Source: Fluviicola sp. XM-24bin1 (GTDB lineage: Bacteria; Bacteroidota; Bacteroidia; Flavobacteriales_D; Crocinitomicaceae). From it: a DNA stretch of 64,000 bases. The notes beneath the pieces were generated by a model, which was given only the letters and a program-made list of their open reading frames with translations, had not been told where the DNA came from and ran no database searches. Made by a program: the position numbers and the translations under genes. Where the stretch lies: positions 124,001-188,000 of the forward strand of contig QCWI01000003.1 in the NCBI GenBank assembly GCA_003149635.1. Reading direction: 5' to 3'. Positions within the stretch are counted from its first letter, which is position 1. The number at the start of each line of letters is the position of its first letter. Positions 1-8,544 of the stretch are shown here, piece by piece.

Positions 1-2
1 TG

Positions 3-1853
3 GATGATCCCTCCTATTTGGATGTTTTTATTCATCCGAAGAACTTGAATCAGGCTTTGGGTGGCGACCGGGTTATCGTTCAAATCACTAAGAAAGGAAG
101 CTCCCGAAATGAAGGAGTGATTGTAAGTGTCGAAGAGCGTGAACGAACTCAGTTTGTCGGAACAATTCAAGAAGAAGATAAGTTCGCCTTTTTGGTTCCC
201 GATAACTCGAAAGTGGGTACCGATATTTTCATTCCGAAAGGAAAATTGAACGGTGCGAAGAACGGCGATAAGGCGTTGGTTCGAATTACGGCTTGGCCAC
301 AATCGGCGGATAACCCGTACGGAGAAGTTGTTGAGAACCTTGGAAACAGCGGCGGAAATGATGTGGAAATGATCAGCATTTTGGTCAACAATGGTATTGA
401 TTACGCCTTCCCTGATTCCGTAATGTCCGAAGCTGAACAAGTAGGAATGGAATTGGATCCAAACGAAGTGTTAAAACGCCGTGACTTCAGAGATGTCGAT
501 ACCTTTACCATTGACCCGCACGATGCCCGCGATTTTGACGATGCGCTTTCGTTCAAGCGTTTGGAAAATGGAAACATCGAAGTGGGAGTTCACATTGCCG
601 ATGTAAGTCATTACGTTCGACCGGGGTCTGCGATGGATGCCGAAGCGTTGAAACGATCGAATTCGGTTTACTTGGTGGATCGCGTTATTCCTATGTTGCC
701 GGAGCAACTTTCTAACATGGCGTGTTCCCTTCGACCGAACGAAGACAAATTCAGTTTTTCAGCTGTTTTTGAAATGGACGAAAGCGGGAAAGTGTACAAG
801 GAATGGTACGGGAAAACTGTCATTCATTCCAACCGTCGATTTACCTATGAAGAAGCCCAAGAAATCATCGAAGGGACTGATGGCGATTATCGTGATGAGA
901 TCGTTATTTTAGATAAAATCGCTAAAATTTTGCGGAAAAGACGTCTAAAATCCGGTGCAATGAACATTGAGTCGGAGGAAGTTCGCTTCCGTTTGGACGA
1001 TGAAGGGATGCCGGAAAAAGTAGTGATCAAAACCTCAAAAGACGCGAATAAATTGATTGAGGAATTCATGCTTTTGGCCAACAGAAGCGTCGCTACTTTC
1101 ATCTCTCAACCCGATAAAAAAGACGCTCCGAAAATTCCATTTATTTACCGTTGTCACGACAGGCCAAGTCCTGAGAAAATTCAATTATTCGACCTCTTCG
1201 TTCAGAAGTTTGGATACGATATTGACCTATCGGATGAGCGCACGATTTCCAAAAAAATCAACGCTTTATTGCAGGATATTAAATTGAAAAACGAGTACTC
1301 TATTATTCAATCGATGGCCATTCGATCGATGGCAAAAGCAAGTTACGAAACACAAAATATTGGTCACTATGGATTGGCATTTGAGCATTACGCACACTTT
1401 ACCTCTCCTATTCGACGTTACGCCGATTTGATCGTACACCGCGTTCTTTTTGAAGTGATTCACAACAAGAAATTGAGCTACGGAAACGAATTGAATGATG
1501 TTGCCAAGCGCATCTCGCGCATGGAACGCAAAGCGATTGAAGCAGAGCGCGAAAGCACAAAATACTTCCAGACCTTGTTTGTGATGGATAAGATTGGTGA
1601 GATTTTCGAAGGAACCGTTGCGGGAATTGCCGAGTTCGGAATGTTCGTGAAAATGACCGAAAATCACTGCGAAGGAATGATTCCAATGGCGCAAATTCCA
1701 GGCGATCGTTTCTATTTCGATGCGGATTCATTCACGATTATTGGAGCAAAAACCAAGAAAACGTACAATATTGGCGATCCGGTGAAGGTGCAGATTTATG
1801 AGGTTTCTGTTCGCAAACGCCAGATTGATTTGGAGTTGATTAAAGAGGAGTAA
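3..1853 (+). CDS. rnr: Ribonuclease R, 5'-truncated by window edge
   Basis: 3'-5' exoribonuclease of the RNB family that degrades structured RNA in the cytoplasm. The reading frame is open to the left edge, so the N-terminus is missing; the TTG at 18 is only the first start-like codon inside the window. In visible order: a cold-shock-type OB fold (about residues 45-95, with FIPKGKLNGAKNGD), the RNB catalytic domain opening with the acidic metal-binding motif DPHDARDFDDAL (about 166-177) and continuing to about 490, and a C-terminal S1 domain (GTVAGIAEFGMFVKM, about 535-610). About 615 residues are present against roughly 700 for the family, so about 100 are lost. It converges on the response regulator gene downstream. 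Confidence 0.95.
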   Translation, partial: DDPSYLDVFIHPKNLNQALGGDRVIVQITKKGSSRNEGVIVSVEERERTQFVGTIQEEDKFAFLVPDNSKVGTDIFIPKGKLNGAKNGDKALVRITAWPQSADNPYGEVVENLGNSGGNDVEMISILVNNGIDYAFPDSVMSEAEQVGMELDPNEVLKRRDFRDVDTFTIDPHDARDFDDALSFKRLENGNIEVGVHIADVSHYVRPGSAMDAEALKRSNSVYLVDRVIPMLPEQLSNMACSLRPNEDKFSFSAVFEMDESGKVYKEWYGKTVIHSNRRFTYEEAQEIIEGTDGDYRDEIVILDKIAKILRKRRLKSGAMNIESEEVRFRLDDEGMPEKVVIKTSKDANKLIEEFMLLANRSVATFISQPDKKDAPKIPFIYRCHDRPSPEKIQLFDLFVQKFGYDIDLSDERTISKKINALLQDIKLKNEYSIIQSMAIRSMAKASYETQNIGHYGLAFEHYAHFTSPIRRYADLIVHRVLFEVIHNKKLSYGNELNDVAKRISRMERKAIEAERESTKYFQTLFVMDKIGEIFEGTVAGIAEFGMFVKMTENHCEGMIPMAQIPGDRFYFDADSFTIIGAKTKKTYNIGDPVKVQIYEVSVRKRQIDLELIKEE

Positions 1854-1855
1854 AA

Positions 1856-1920
1856 AAGCGAAAGGCTAAAAGCCAGAAAGTAAAAGGATCTTTAAGCCTT
1901 CAGCTTTCAACTTTTTACCC
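1856..1920. repeat. Purine/pyrimidine imperfect inverted repeat at convergent gene ends
   Basis: The left half is almost pure purine (AGGCTAAAAGCCAGAAAG) and the right half pyrimidine-rich (GCCTTCAGCTTTCAACTTTTTAC), meeting at AAAAGGATCTTT. Pairing is imperfect. It lies between the 3' ends of rnr and the response regulator, so a bidirectional terminator role is likely. Similar elements occur at 55399-55491 and 56098-56165. Confidence 0.5.
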
Positions 1921-1940
1921 ATTAAAACTCTCTTTCTTAC

Positions 1941-2699
1941 TTACACCGTACGAATACGCTTGTTCATCTCATCGCGGTAAGATCCTCCGATTGGAATGAT
2001 TTTCTTGATGTTCTCCAAAGTCAGGTTTGGATATTCAATCGTTGCGATTTTATCGATTCGAACGATGTACGAGCGGTGAACGCGAATGAATTCTTCCTCC
2101 CCCATTTTCGCTTCGATATCCTTCATGGTAGAGTGAATCGTGTAGCGTGTTCCTGGAGTGTGAATGACTACATAATCTTTCAATGCTTCGATGTAGTAGA
2201 TTTCATCGTTGCGTAATTTCACCAACTTACTGTTCGACTTCACGAAAATGAAATCGCTTGAGCTGCTTTCTTTGTTCTCCACTATAGAGAAAAGCAAATC
2301 GCGCTCTTTCACCACCTCCAACTCCTTTCCATGCTTGTAAATCGCCATTTCGATGGTCGTATGCAAATCAATCTCCTTGAATGGCTTGAGAATGTAACCG
2401 TATGGTTGAGTAATTTTCGCTTTGGAAAGCGTCGACTCGTCCGCGTAAGCTGTTAAGAAAATTACTGGAATGGAATACTGTGTCTTGATGGCTTCAGCCG
2501 CTTCGATACCATTCATATCTCCTTTGAGCATGATATCCATCAAAACGATGTCCGGTTGTTCGCTTCCAGCTAACTCAATTGCTTTCTCACCTGTTGCAGA
2601 TGCACCAACAACGTTGTAGCCCAACTTCTTCAAACTGTGCTGAATATCTTTCGAGACGATAGACTCATCTTCTACAACCAATACATTTACTTTGGACAT
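1941..2699 (-). CDS. LytTR-family response regulator
   Basis: Two-component response regulator of 252 residues. Residues 4-120 form a receiver domain with the acidic pocket (VVEDE), phospho-acceptor Asp55 in VLMDI, the conserved Thr in FLTAY and Lys in LKPF. Residues about 155-250 form a LytTR DNA-binding domain (RVHRSYIVRIDKI). It lies 72 bp downstream of the sensor kinase on the same strand, so the two form a cognate pair. A TAnnTTTG element in the gap suggests it can also be transcribed alone. The signal sensed and the target genes are not visible. Confidence 0.93.
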   Translation of the reverse strand: MSKVNVLVVEDESIVSKDIQHSLKKLGYNVVGASATGEKAIELAGSEQPDIVLMDIMLKGDMNGIEAAEAIKTQYSIPVIFLTAYADESTLSKAKITQPYGYILKPFKEIDLHTTIEMAIYKHGKELEVVKERDLLFSIVENKESSSSDFIFVKSNSKLVKLRNDEIYYIEALKDYVVIHTPGTRYTIHSTMKDIEAKMGEEEFIRVHRSYIVRIDKIATIEYPNLTLENIKKIIPIGGSYRDEMNKRIRTV

Positions 2700-2719
2700 A
2701 AGGATCTTACAGTGTACTT

Positions 2720-2727
2720 CAAATGTA
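2720..2727 (-). promoter_or_regulatory. Bacteroidetes -7 element upstream of the response regulator
   Basis: On the minus strand this reads TACATTTG, an exact match to TAnnTTTG, 20 nt before the regulator ATG. No convincing -33 TTTG is present, so this is a possible internal promoter between kinase and regulator. Confidence 0.35.
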
Positions 2728-2771
2728 ATTAAAAATTCGCTTCTTTCCGCACCCTTCTTTTCGTTAGGAAA

Positions 2772-5534
2772 TCATGATTCCGTTCCCGGGTGAATTGTCA
2801 CTCGTTTCACGTTTTCGAAAGTAAGCTGAAACTCTGTACCTTGGTTCGAGTTCACTTTCAACTCAGCATCCAACTGTTCGGCGAGCGTAGTTACCAATTG
2901 CAACCCTAAGGTATCCGACTGCATGTCTTTAAACTCCTGTGGAAGCCCAATACCATTATCGGCAATGGTAAGTTTGATCATGTCTCCCTCCTGCTCTAAT
3001 CGCAATCGAATGGTTGAAACGCCTTCCTGCCCTTCCCAAGCGTACTTCAATGCGTTTGTGATCAATTCGTTCGTCAACAATCCGCAAGGGATGGCTTGAT
3101 CCAACACCAAATCCACTTCTTGTAAGTCGGCATCGAAATCAATTTTACGATCGACGCTGTACGAAGCGATCAAATTCGCGGATAGGTTTCGTAGGTAATT
3201 ATCAAACTTGATGCTCGCAAAATCTTCGGTTCGATACAGGTTCTCGTGGATGATCGCCATAGATCGAATTCGGTTTCGACTTTCCTGAAGGATTCCAAGC
3301 GTGTTTTCATCGCTCACAAAAGAGCTTTGAAGGTTCAGGATACTGGAGATTACCTGCAAGTTGTTTTTCACCCTGTGGTGAATCTCTTTCAAAAGCACAT
3401 CTTTCTCCTTCAATGATTCTTCAATTCCAATACTGGAGCGTTTTTTCTCGGTGATATCATGCGCGACCATGGAGATCTCCACCACCTCTCCTTCCGTATC
3501 AAAAATTGGGTTAATGAACAGCTCCAACCAAAAATCAACGCCGTCTCTAGTCAATCGAACTTCGTACTGACGTGATTCTCCTTTTCGAACGCTCACAAAG
3601 ACAATTCGGAGCATTCGACGACGACGCACAGAAACAATTCCTTCTAGGTAGTTGAAGAAGTTGCGATCTTTCACCACAAGCAGGTTAAATCGCTTCTGGA
3701 AGTAATTATGACAGTGTGAATTGAAGAAGGTGATTTCTCCAGTTGGCGTCGATGTAATCAAAAGCGTGTTGGACGAACTTTCGAAGATGGCGCGTGTTCT
3801 CAAGAACTGTTCCTGCAATTTCGTCTCCGCTTTGATTCGCTCTTCGATTTCGGCGGCCAGTTTCACATTCGTTTCCTCGGCTAACTCAGCACGCAATTGC
3901 TCCTTTGCCAATTTATTCTGTTCGGTGGTATCGTGAATTACACACTGATAGAAAAGCTTGTTTCCAATCATTACTTCCACCAACGATACTTCGGATTCAA
4001 TAACACTTTCCGCGCCATCAAACAGCCAATTGAAACGAATGCTTCGGGAAGATGATAAGCGTGCTTTTTCGCGTTGGTATTTCTTCTCTAAATTGACATC
4101 TGAATCGAAGGATAAATCGAAGAGGTTTTTCGTCAATAATTCTTTTCGATTCAATCCAAACATCTCTTCGGTTTGCTTGTTCGCATCCACAATTCGATCG
4201 CCGTCCAAAAGCAAAATAGCATCATTCGATTCCTCGTAAATCAAACGATACTTTTCCTCACTTTCTTTCAATGCCTGGTTCGCTTTTTCAATGCTCGTCA
4301 GGTCAATTACCGATCCTTCAATGTACCCCGTTTGCTCGTCAATGTACCAGCTGAAGACAAACGTTTTTTGATTTCCAGAATCCAGTAAATATTGCGTTTG
4401 ATAACTCTGCGCTTTCTCAGAAGAATTCAACGATTCCATGATGAACGACCAGTCGGTATAGTTCTCATCCTTGAATAATCGATCTCCTTTTTTCAATGAA
4501 TTCTCGAACATCTTGAAGAAGGTATCATTTGCCTCAATTACCTGTGTTCTGTTATTCAAAGTGAATACCCCTGCTTTATTACGGAAGTACAGATTTCTGT
4601 ATCGTTTTTCCTTCAATTGAAGCTCTTCCCGCTTCAAAACTTCATCCGTTACGTTGGTAATGGAAGCGATCAAAAAAGGATCGTTCTTCAACATCACAGT
4701 CGTGATCCGAACCTCGGCGTAATTCCGAGCATTGTGACGCGAAAGACTGATTTGCTTCTTGAATCTGTGTCCGAGTTTTAAACCCAACAAGGTTTTTCGC
4801 TCTTCCTCATTGAAGAAGGTTGTGAAAGTGTCGGCGAGATCCTCTTCTTCGATATCGAAGACACGTAATACTTCATCGTTATTATCGGTGATGGCTAAGT
4901 TCGATTGCTTCAACAACACATAACCCGTCCCGGGATTGTTGACGATTCGCTTCAAGTAAGAAATATAATCCTTGAAGGAATACAGCAATTGTCGTCGCAA
5001 ATACACGACGGTACAAATCGATAATCCAACGATCAGAAAAACTCCTACAACTAGGAACGGCGTATTCGCACTTGCCTCCAAAGCTTGATTATCCGCTAGG
5101 AACGCAAGAAGAATTCCGACCTGGAATAAGATGGCCATGTATAAGCGTTGAATTGCAATACTGGCCATGAGATAAAACAGGAAGAAAAATACCAATTCAT
5201 CTTGCTGAAATCCGGAGCCTCTGAGATTCGCATACGCTATGAATGTGAGAATGAAAAATTCAACCATGAAGGCATAAATCAGCCACGTTCGAAGTGCTTT
5301 TATCCAATAAAAAATGGAGCAAATGATTGGGAAGGAAATCGCGTAAATAATTCCGTTCCAAACATAAATTTCAGGAGCCTGAGTACGATACATTATGTAA
5401 ACGTACAAGGGTGCCACAATTAAGGTAGCAAAAGCCTGTCCTGATGCTATGCGCAGAAAGCTATTTTCAGGATTATGGAACAGACGAAACCGTGGAGAAT
5501 CGTACTCGAGAAGCGCCAATAATTTCTTAATCAT
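2772..5534 (-). CDS. Multi-PAS membrane sensor histidine kinase (HisKA_2)
   Basis: Hybrid-less sensor kinase of about 920 residues. The first ~190 residues hold about six hydrophobic segments, followed by about four PAS-like modules (for example YRNLYFRNKAGVFTLNN, YRLIYEESNDAILLLDGD, RAIFESSSNTLLITSTPTG) with a short coiled segment. The kinase core opens with EIHHRVKNNLQVISS (His719, the HisKA_2 signature) and ends with an HATPase_c domain (N box NELITNALKYA, G box IADNGIGL). I start at ATG 5534; a GTG at 5555 is in frame but would only add seven polar residues before MIKKLL. The first gene of a kinase-regulator operon, facing away from the AT-rich 5.6-6.2 kb region. Confidence 0.9.
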   Translation of the reverse strand: MIKKLLALLEYDSPRFRLFHNPENSFLRIASGQAFATLIVAPLYVYIMYRTQAPEIYVWNGIIYAISFPIICSIFYWIKALRTWLIYAFMVEFFILTFIAYANLRGSGFQQDELVFFFLFYLMASIAIQRLYMAILFQVGILLAFLADNQALEASANTPFLVVGVFLIVGLSICTVVYLRRQLLYSFKDYISYLKRIVNNPGTGYVLLKQSNLAITDNNDEVLRVFDIEEEDLADTFTTFFNEEERKTLLGLKLGHRFKKQISLSRHNARNYAEVRITTVMLKNDPFLIASITNVTDEVLKREELQLKEKRYRNLYFRNKAGVFTLNNRTQVIEANDTFFKMFENSLKKGDRLFKDENYTDWSFIMESLNSSEKAQSYQTQYLLDSGNQKTFVFSWYIDEQTGYIEGSVIDLTSIEKANQALKESEEKYRLIYEESNDAILLLDGDRIVDANKQTEEMFGLNRKELLTKNLFDLSFDSDVNLEKKYQREKARLSSSRSIRFNWLFDGAESVIESEVSLVEVMIGNKLFYQCVIHDTTEQNKLAKEQLRAELAEETNVKLAAEIEERIKAETKLQEQFLRTRAIFESSSNTLLITSTPTGEITFFNSHCHNYFQKRFNLLVVKDRNFFNYLEGIVSVRRRRMLRIVFVSVRKGESRQYEVRLTRDGVDFWLELFINPIFDTEGEVVEISMVAHDITEKKRSSIGIEESLKEKDVLLKEIHHRVKNNLQVISSILNLQSSFVSDENTLGILQESRNRIRSMAIIHENLYRTEDFASIKFDNYLRNLSANLIASYSVDRKIDFDADLQEVDLVLDQAIPCGLLTNELITNALKYAWEGQEGVSTIRLRLEQEGDMIKLTIADNGIGLPQEFKDMQSDTLGLQLVTTLAEQLDAELKVNSNQGTEFQLTFENVKRVTIHPGTES

Positions 5535-5689
5535 TCGTTGGTTATTAGAAACCACGCAGTTACAAAGATGCGTTAATTTTGGAAACAGCCCAGCCGCGCC
5601 GACCGCAACAAAATTATTTTATTGATTTTTAAATAGTTACGTAGTCGACTTATAGAAGATAGAAATTTGATTGAAAAAATCCAATTGCT

Positions 5690-6195
5690 GTTTTCGTTGT
5701 TCACAATTCAAATGAATAGATATATACTTTTTTTAAAAAGAAGATTTATTCATTCTTATTAGAGCTGTTAATATGTTTGGAAATTGTGAACGAATTGTTT
5801 GCTAATAACGTTATCAAAAACAAACATGCATTTATCCACATGGTTTTCCATATTGATTCTTCAATTGAATAGATAATTGCGTGGAGTTATTCACAATTTC
5901 ATATTCGGTTAACATGTGAATAGAATTTCTGTTTTTGAAGCTCAGTTGTGTGTTCATTATGTAAGGATAAGTCGGGAAAAATACGCGTGAAATTTTCTTT
6001 GAAATTCAATTTACACTGTGCTTATAGTTTTCTGGCAGACTTCCAAGAAAAAGATTTGGAGACTTATCCACCGTTATGAACAACATTGTGTAAAACAAGG
6101 TTGAAAATTCAGAATTCTTCCTTCCCTATTTACGGGCTGTATGGGATGTGTTGATTTCTTCAATGTGTAAAACTTGATGGAGATGTGAATATGCT
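5690..6195. other. oriC: Candidate chromosomal replication origin (DnaA-box cluster)
   Basis: The 660-bp gap between the kinase and rpiB is very AT-rich and has no gene. It contains two exact DnaA boxes TTATNCACA (TTATCCACA 5832-5840; TTATTCACA 5887-5895) and six or more one-mismatch boxes: TTGTTCACA 5697-5705, TTATCCACC 6064-6072, and on the minus strand 5915-5923, 6087-6095, 6164-6172 and 6184-6192. Another, weaker site is at 5785-5793. The run at 5720-5760 (A/T tracts) could be an unwinding element. Flanking genes diverge from it. dnaA is not in the window, which is common in this phylum. The proposal rests on motif density and on parS sites 11 kb away. Confidence 0.55.
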
Positions 6196-6204
6196 ATAGT
6201 TTTG
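6174..6204 (+). promoter_or_regulatory. Putative rpiB promoter
   Basis: A -33-like TTG (6174-6176) is followed 20 nt later by TAGTTTTG (6197-6204), an exact TAnnTTTG. The predicted start of transcription lies just before the rpiB ATG at 6223, and the element overlaps the last DnaA-like box. Confidence 0.5.
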
Positions 6205-6222
6205 TTTCAAATTCCATTTCTC

Positions 6223-6660
6223 ATGAGCAAATACTTACCCATCGGAGCAGATCACGCAGGTTTTCAATTGAAAGCGACTCTTATCGAACATTTACAATTC
6301 AAAGGATACGAGGTTGAAGACTTCGGATGTTATTCAGAGGACAGCATTGATTACCCGGATTTCGGTCATCCAGTGGCTTCAAAAGTAGAAGAGAATCCAG
6401 GTACGCTTGGGATCTTGATTTGTGGTTCAGGGAATGGAATCAACATGACGGCGAATAAACATCAGGGCGTTCGCAGTGCATTGTGTTGGCAAAAGGAAAT
6501 TGCACAGCTGGCACGTGAGCATAATAACGCTAATATCATTGCTTTACCGGCACGCTTTGTAAGCACAGAAGAAGCTCTTGAAATGGTGGACGTATTCCTT
6601 TCAACGGAATTTGAAGGCGGACGTCATGAACGTCGCGTGAATAAAATTGCTTGTGGCTAA
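6223..6660 (+). CDS. rpiB: Ribose-5-phosphate isomerase B
   Basis: Interconverts ribose-5-phosphate and ribulose-5-phosphate in the pentose phosphate pathway. The 145-residue length is typical of RpiB/LacAB. Signature segments are IGADHAGFQLK near the N-terminus, DYPDFGHPVA, the active-site ICGSGNGINMTANK and the C-terminal RRVNKI. I choose ATG 6223 rather than the in-frame TTG at 6202 because the TTG lies inside the promoter -7 element and the family starts right before YLPIGADHAG. It ends 3 bp from the convergent TlpA-like gene. Confidence 0.93.
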   Translation: MSKYLPIGADHAGFQLKATLIEHLQFKGYEVEDFGCYSEDSIDYPDFGHPVASKVEENPGTLGILICGSGNGINMTANKHQGVRSALCWQKEIAQLAREHNNANIIALPARFVSTEEALEMVDVFLSTEFEGGRHERRVNKIACG

Positions 6661-6663
6661 TTC

Positions 6664-7896
6664 TTACTGAGCAAGAAGGAATTCGATCAATGCGTTGGTT
6701 TCTTCAACGTATTGCAAGTAGATGTCTCCTGTTCCTGGCCCATTGAATCCTGTGTGAACGCGTTTTACTTCCCCATCACGACCTATGAAAATGGAAGTCG
6801 GGAAGGAGATTACCTCGTTCAACATATTAAAGTGACTTGAGGCTAAAGATTTATTCGCGCTTCCACCAACAACAAAAGTGAAATCCAATCCCAATCGATC
6901 ACGGAGGCGCTCAATATTTTCTTTGTGCTCTTCAAAAGAATCTCCGACTTCGTAACACACAGAGATAATTTCCAATCCTTGGTCTTGGTATCGTTCCTTT
7001 AATTTCTTGTAGTACATCGTTTCATCCAAGCAATTTGGGCACCAGGTTCCCATGATTTGAATGATCACTACTTTTCCTTCCGTAGTGCTGTTCGGAAATA
7101 GGACAGACTTCCCATCCAAATTGGACAAATTAAAGCTTACGGTACTATCACCTTCGATGTAAGTCAGTTTCTCAGGACTTCCAATTTCGAATTGCTCATT
7201 CGGTTTTCCCATCCATTTGGTCGACCAGTGCTTTCCACTGAAGAACCTTCCTTCTAAGTTTGAACCATCCTTACGTGCTTTAAACAAGAAGGCATGCGAT
7301 CCATCAAAACAAGAAAGATACAAGCTGTCTTCTGTTACGTTTCCAGCTAAGAATCGATAGTCGCCTGTTTCCGTTAAAAAGGTTCCGGTAACTACTTCAT
7401 CTTCTTGGTTGAAAATTCCAACTGCAGGATATTCGGATTCAGATCCATAACTGAAAGCTACTTCCCATTTACCATTTACCTGAGCCAACATATCCGCCTT
7501 CTTCTTTGTTTCAGAGAAACGCGCATTCTTTTTGGATCGTTCTGCAGTAAATGGAATCGTGTAATTCTTCTTATTGAAATTTTGCCAGTATCCGCTGATG
7601 GCTTTTTTACCATCGGCTACAAAAACCAATTCAGAATTGAAATAAGGGAAGCGAAGATGAATACTGTCATTCTCCACTTTAGGCGATTGCATTTCAATCA
7701 TTTCATCCCCATTTACTACGTAAAATTGGTAACCACCGTCGACTTTTTGCACTTCCATTTCAAACGGAAGTACGTTTTTATCATTCAATTGTAGGCCAGC
7801 TACCCAACGTCCTTTTTTGAGTTTGGGTAATGTTGTTTCCTGCGCAAATCCAATTGAAGTTAGAAAGGTGAGCAATAGGATCGCCTGATATTTCAT
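6664..7896 (-). CDS. TlpA/ResA-like periplasmic thioredoxin-fold protein
   Basis: A 410-residue exported protein. A Sec signal peptide (MKYQAILLLTFLTSIGFAQ) is followed by about 230 residues of beta-rich sequence without a family I recognise, then a thioredoxin-fold domain (about 245-405) with active site GTWCPNCLDET (CPNC) and the cis-Pro region SFPTSIFIG. It probably reduces or isomerises disulfides on exported proteins. Bacteroidetes often carry such fusions of an N-terminal beta domain (DUF4369-like) to a TlpA domain. It is a single gene convergent with rpiB. Confidence 0.85.
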   Translation of the reverse strand: MKYQAILLLTFLTSIGFAQETTLPKLKKGRWVAGLQLNDKNVLPFEMEVQKVDGGYQFYVVNGDEMIEMQSPKVENDSIHLRFPYFNSELVFVADGKKAISGYWQNFNKKNYTIPFTAERSKKNARFSETKKKADMLAQVNGKWEVAFSYGSESEYPAVGIFNQEDEVVTGTFLTETGDYRFLAGNVTEDSLYLSCFDGSHAFLFKARKDGSNLEGRFFSGKHWSTKWMGKPNEQFEIGSPEKLTYIEGDSTVSFNLSNLDGKSVLFPNSTTEGKVVIIQIMGTWCPNCLDETMYYKKLKERYQDQGLEIISVCYEVGDSFEEHKENIERLRDRLGLDFTFVVGGSANKSLASSHFNMLNEVISFPTSIFIGRDGEVKRVHTGFNGPGTGDIYLQYVEETNALIEFLLAQ

Positions 7897-8007
7897 GTAC
7901 AGTTTTTGGAGTCACGAAAATACGATAATTGACCCATTTTCCGACATATTTTAAGGACGATGCAACCTTTTTTACCATTTTTAGGTCTTCAAGAATAAGC
8001 GCTGTTT

Positions 8008-8544
8008 ATGGATGATTCGGCTTTGGTGAAAAAGTGTTTGAAAGGTGATGCCAGAGCGCAGCGTGCGTTGTTTGATAAGTTTGCTCCAAAAATGCTAGGT
8101 GTATGCATGAGATATGCGAAAAATACCGAGCAAGCGGAGGATGTACTGCAAGATGGATTTGTGAAAGTATTTACGAAACTTTCTAATTATTCTGGAAATG
8201 GATCATTGGAAGGTTGGATTCGGAGAATCATTGTAAATACGGCATTGGATGAAATTAGACGGAATGTCAAGTTTAAAGACAATGTGAATGTTGATGATGT
8301 AGATTACAAATTAGAACTGGATAGCCATATTGTGGAAGGCTTGGCTGCAGATGATCTCATGAAGATTGTGAATGATTTGCCGGACGGATACAGGGTCGTT
8401 TTTAACATGTTTGCAATCGAAGGATATTCACATAAAGAGATCGCCATGCAACTAAACATATCAGAAAATACGTCTAAGAGTCAGTACTCTCGTGCAAGGA
8501 GTTACTTAAAAGTGAAATTAGAAGAGCTAGGAATTGAGCGATAA
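8008..8544 (+). CDS. ECF-type RNA polymerase sigma factor
   Basis: Extracytoplasmic-function sigma factor of 178 residues. Region 2 (about 20-85: LFDKFAPKMLGVCMRYAKNTEQAEDVLQDGFVKVF) and region 4 (about 115-170: LPDGYRVVFNMFAIEGYSHKEIAMQLNISENTSKSQYSRAR) are clear. Its stop codon overlaps the start of the following gene by 11 nt, implying translational coupling; the partner has the shape of an anti-sigma factor. Target promoters cannot be read from this window. Confidence 0.95.
   Translation: MDDSALVKKCLKGDARAQRALFDKFAPKMLGVCMRYAKNTEQAEDVLQDGFVKVFTKLSNYSGNGSLEGWIRRIIVNTALDEIRRNVKFKDNVNVDDVDYKLELDSHIVEGLAADDLMKIVNDLPDGYRVVFNMFAIEGYSHKEIAMQLNISENTSKSQYSRARSYLKVKLEELGIER

Noticed and set aside
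1057-1731. Overlapping frames on both strands within rnr
   Set aside because: They are shadow frames of a strongly conserved gene with no domain and no start context.
5553-5555. GTG at 5555 as the start of the sensor kinase
   Set aside because: ATG 5534 gives the family-like MIKKLLALLEYDSP start; the seven extra residues add nothing recognisable.
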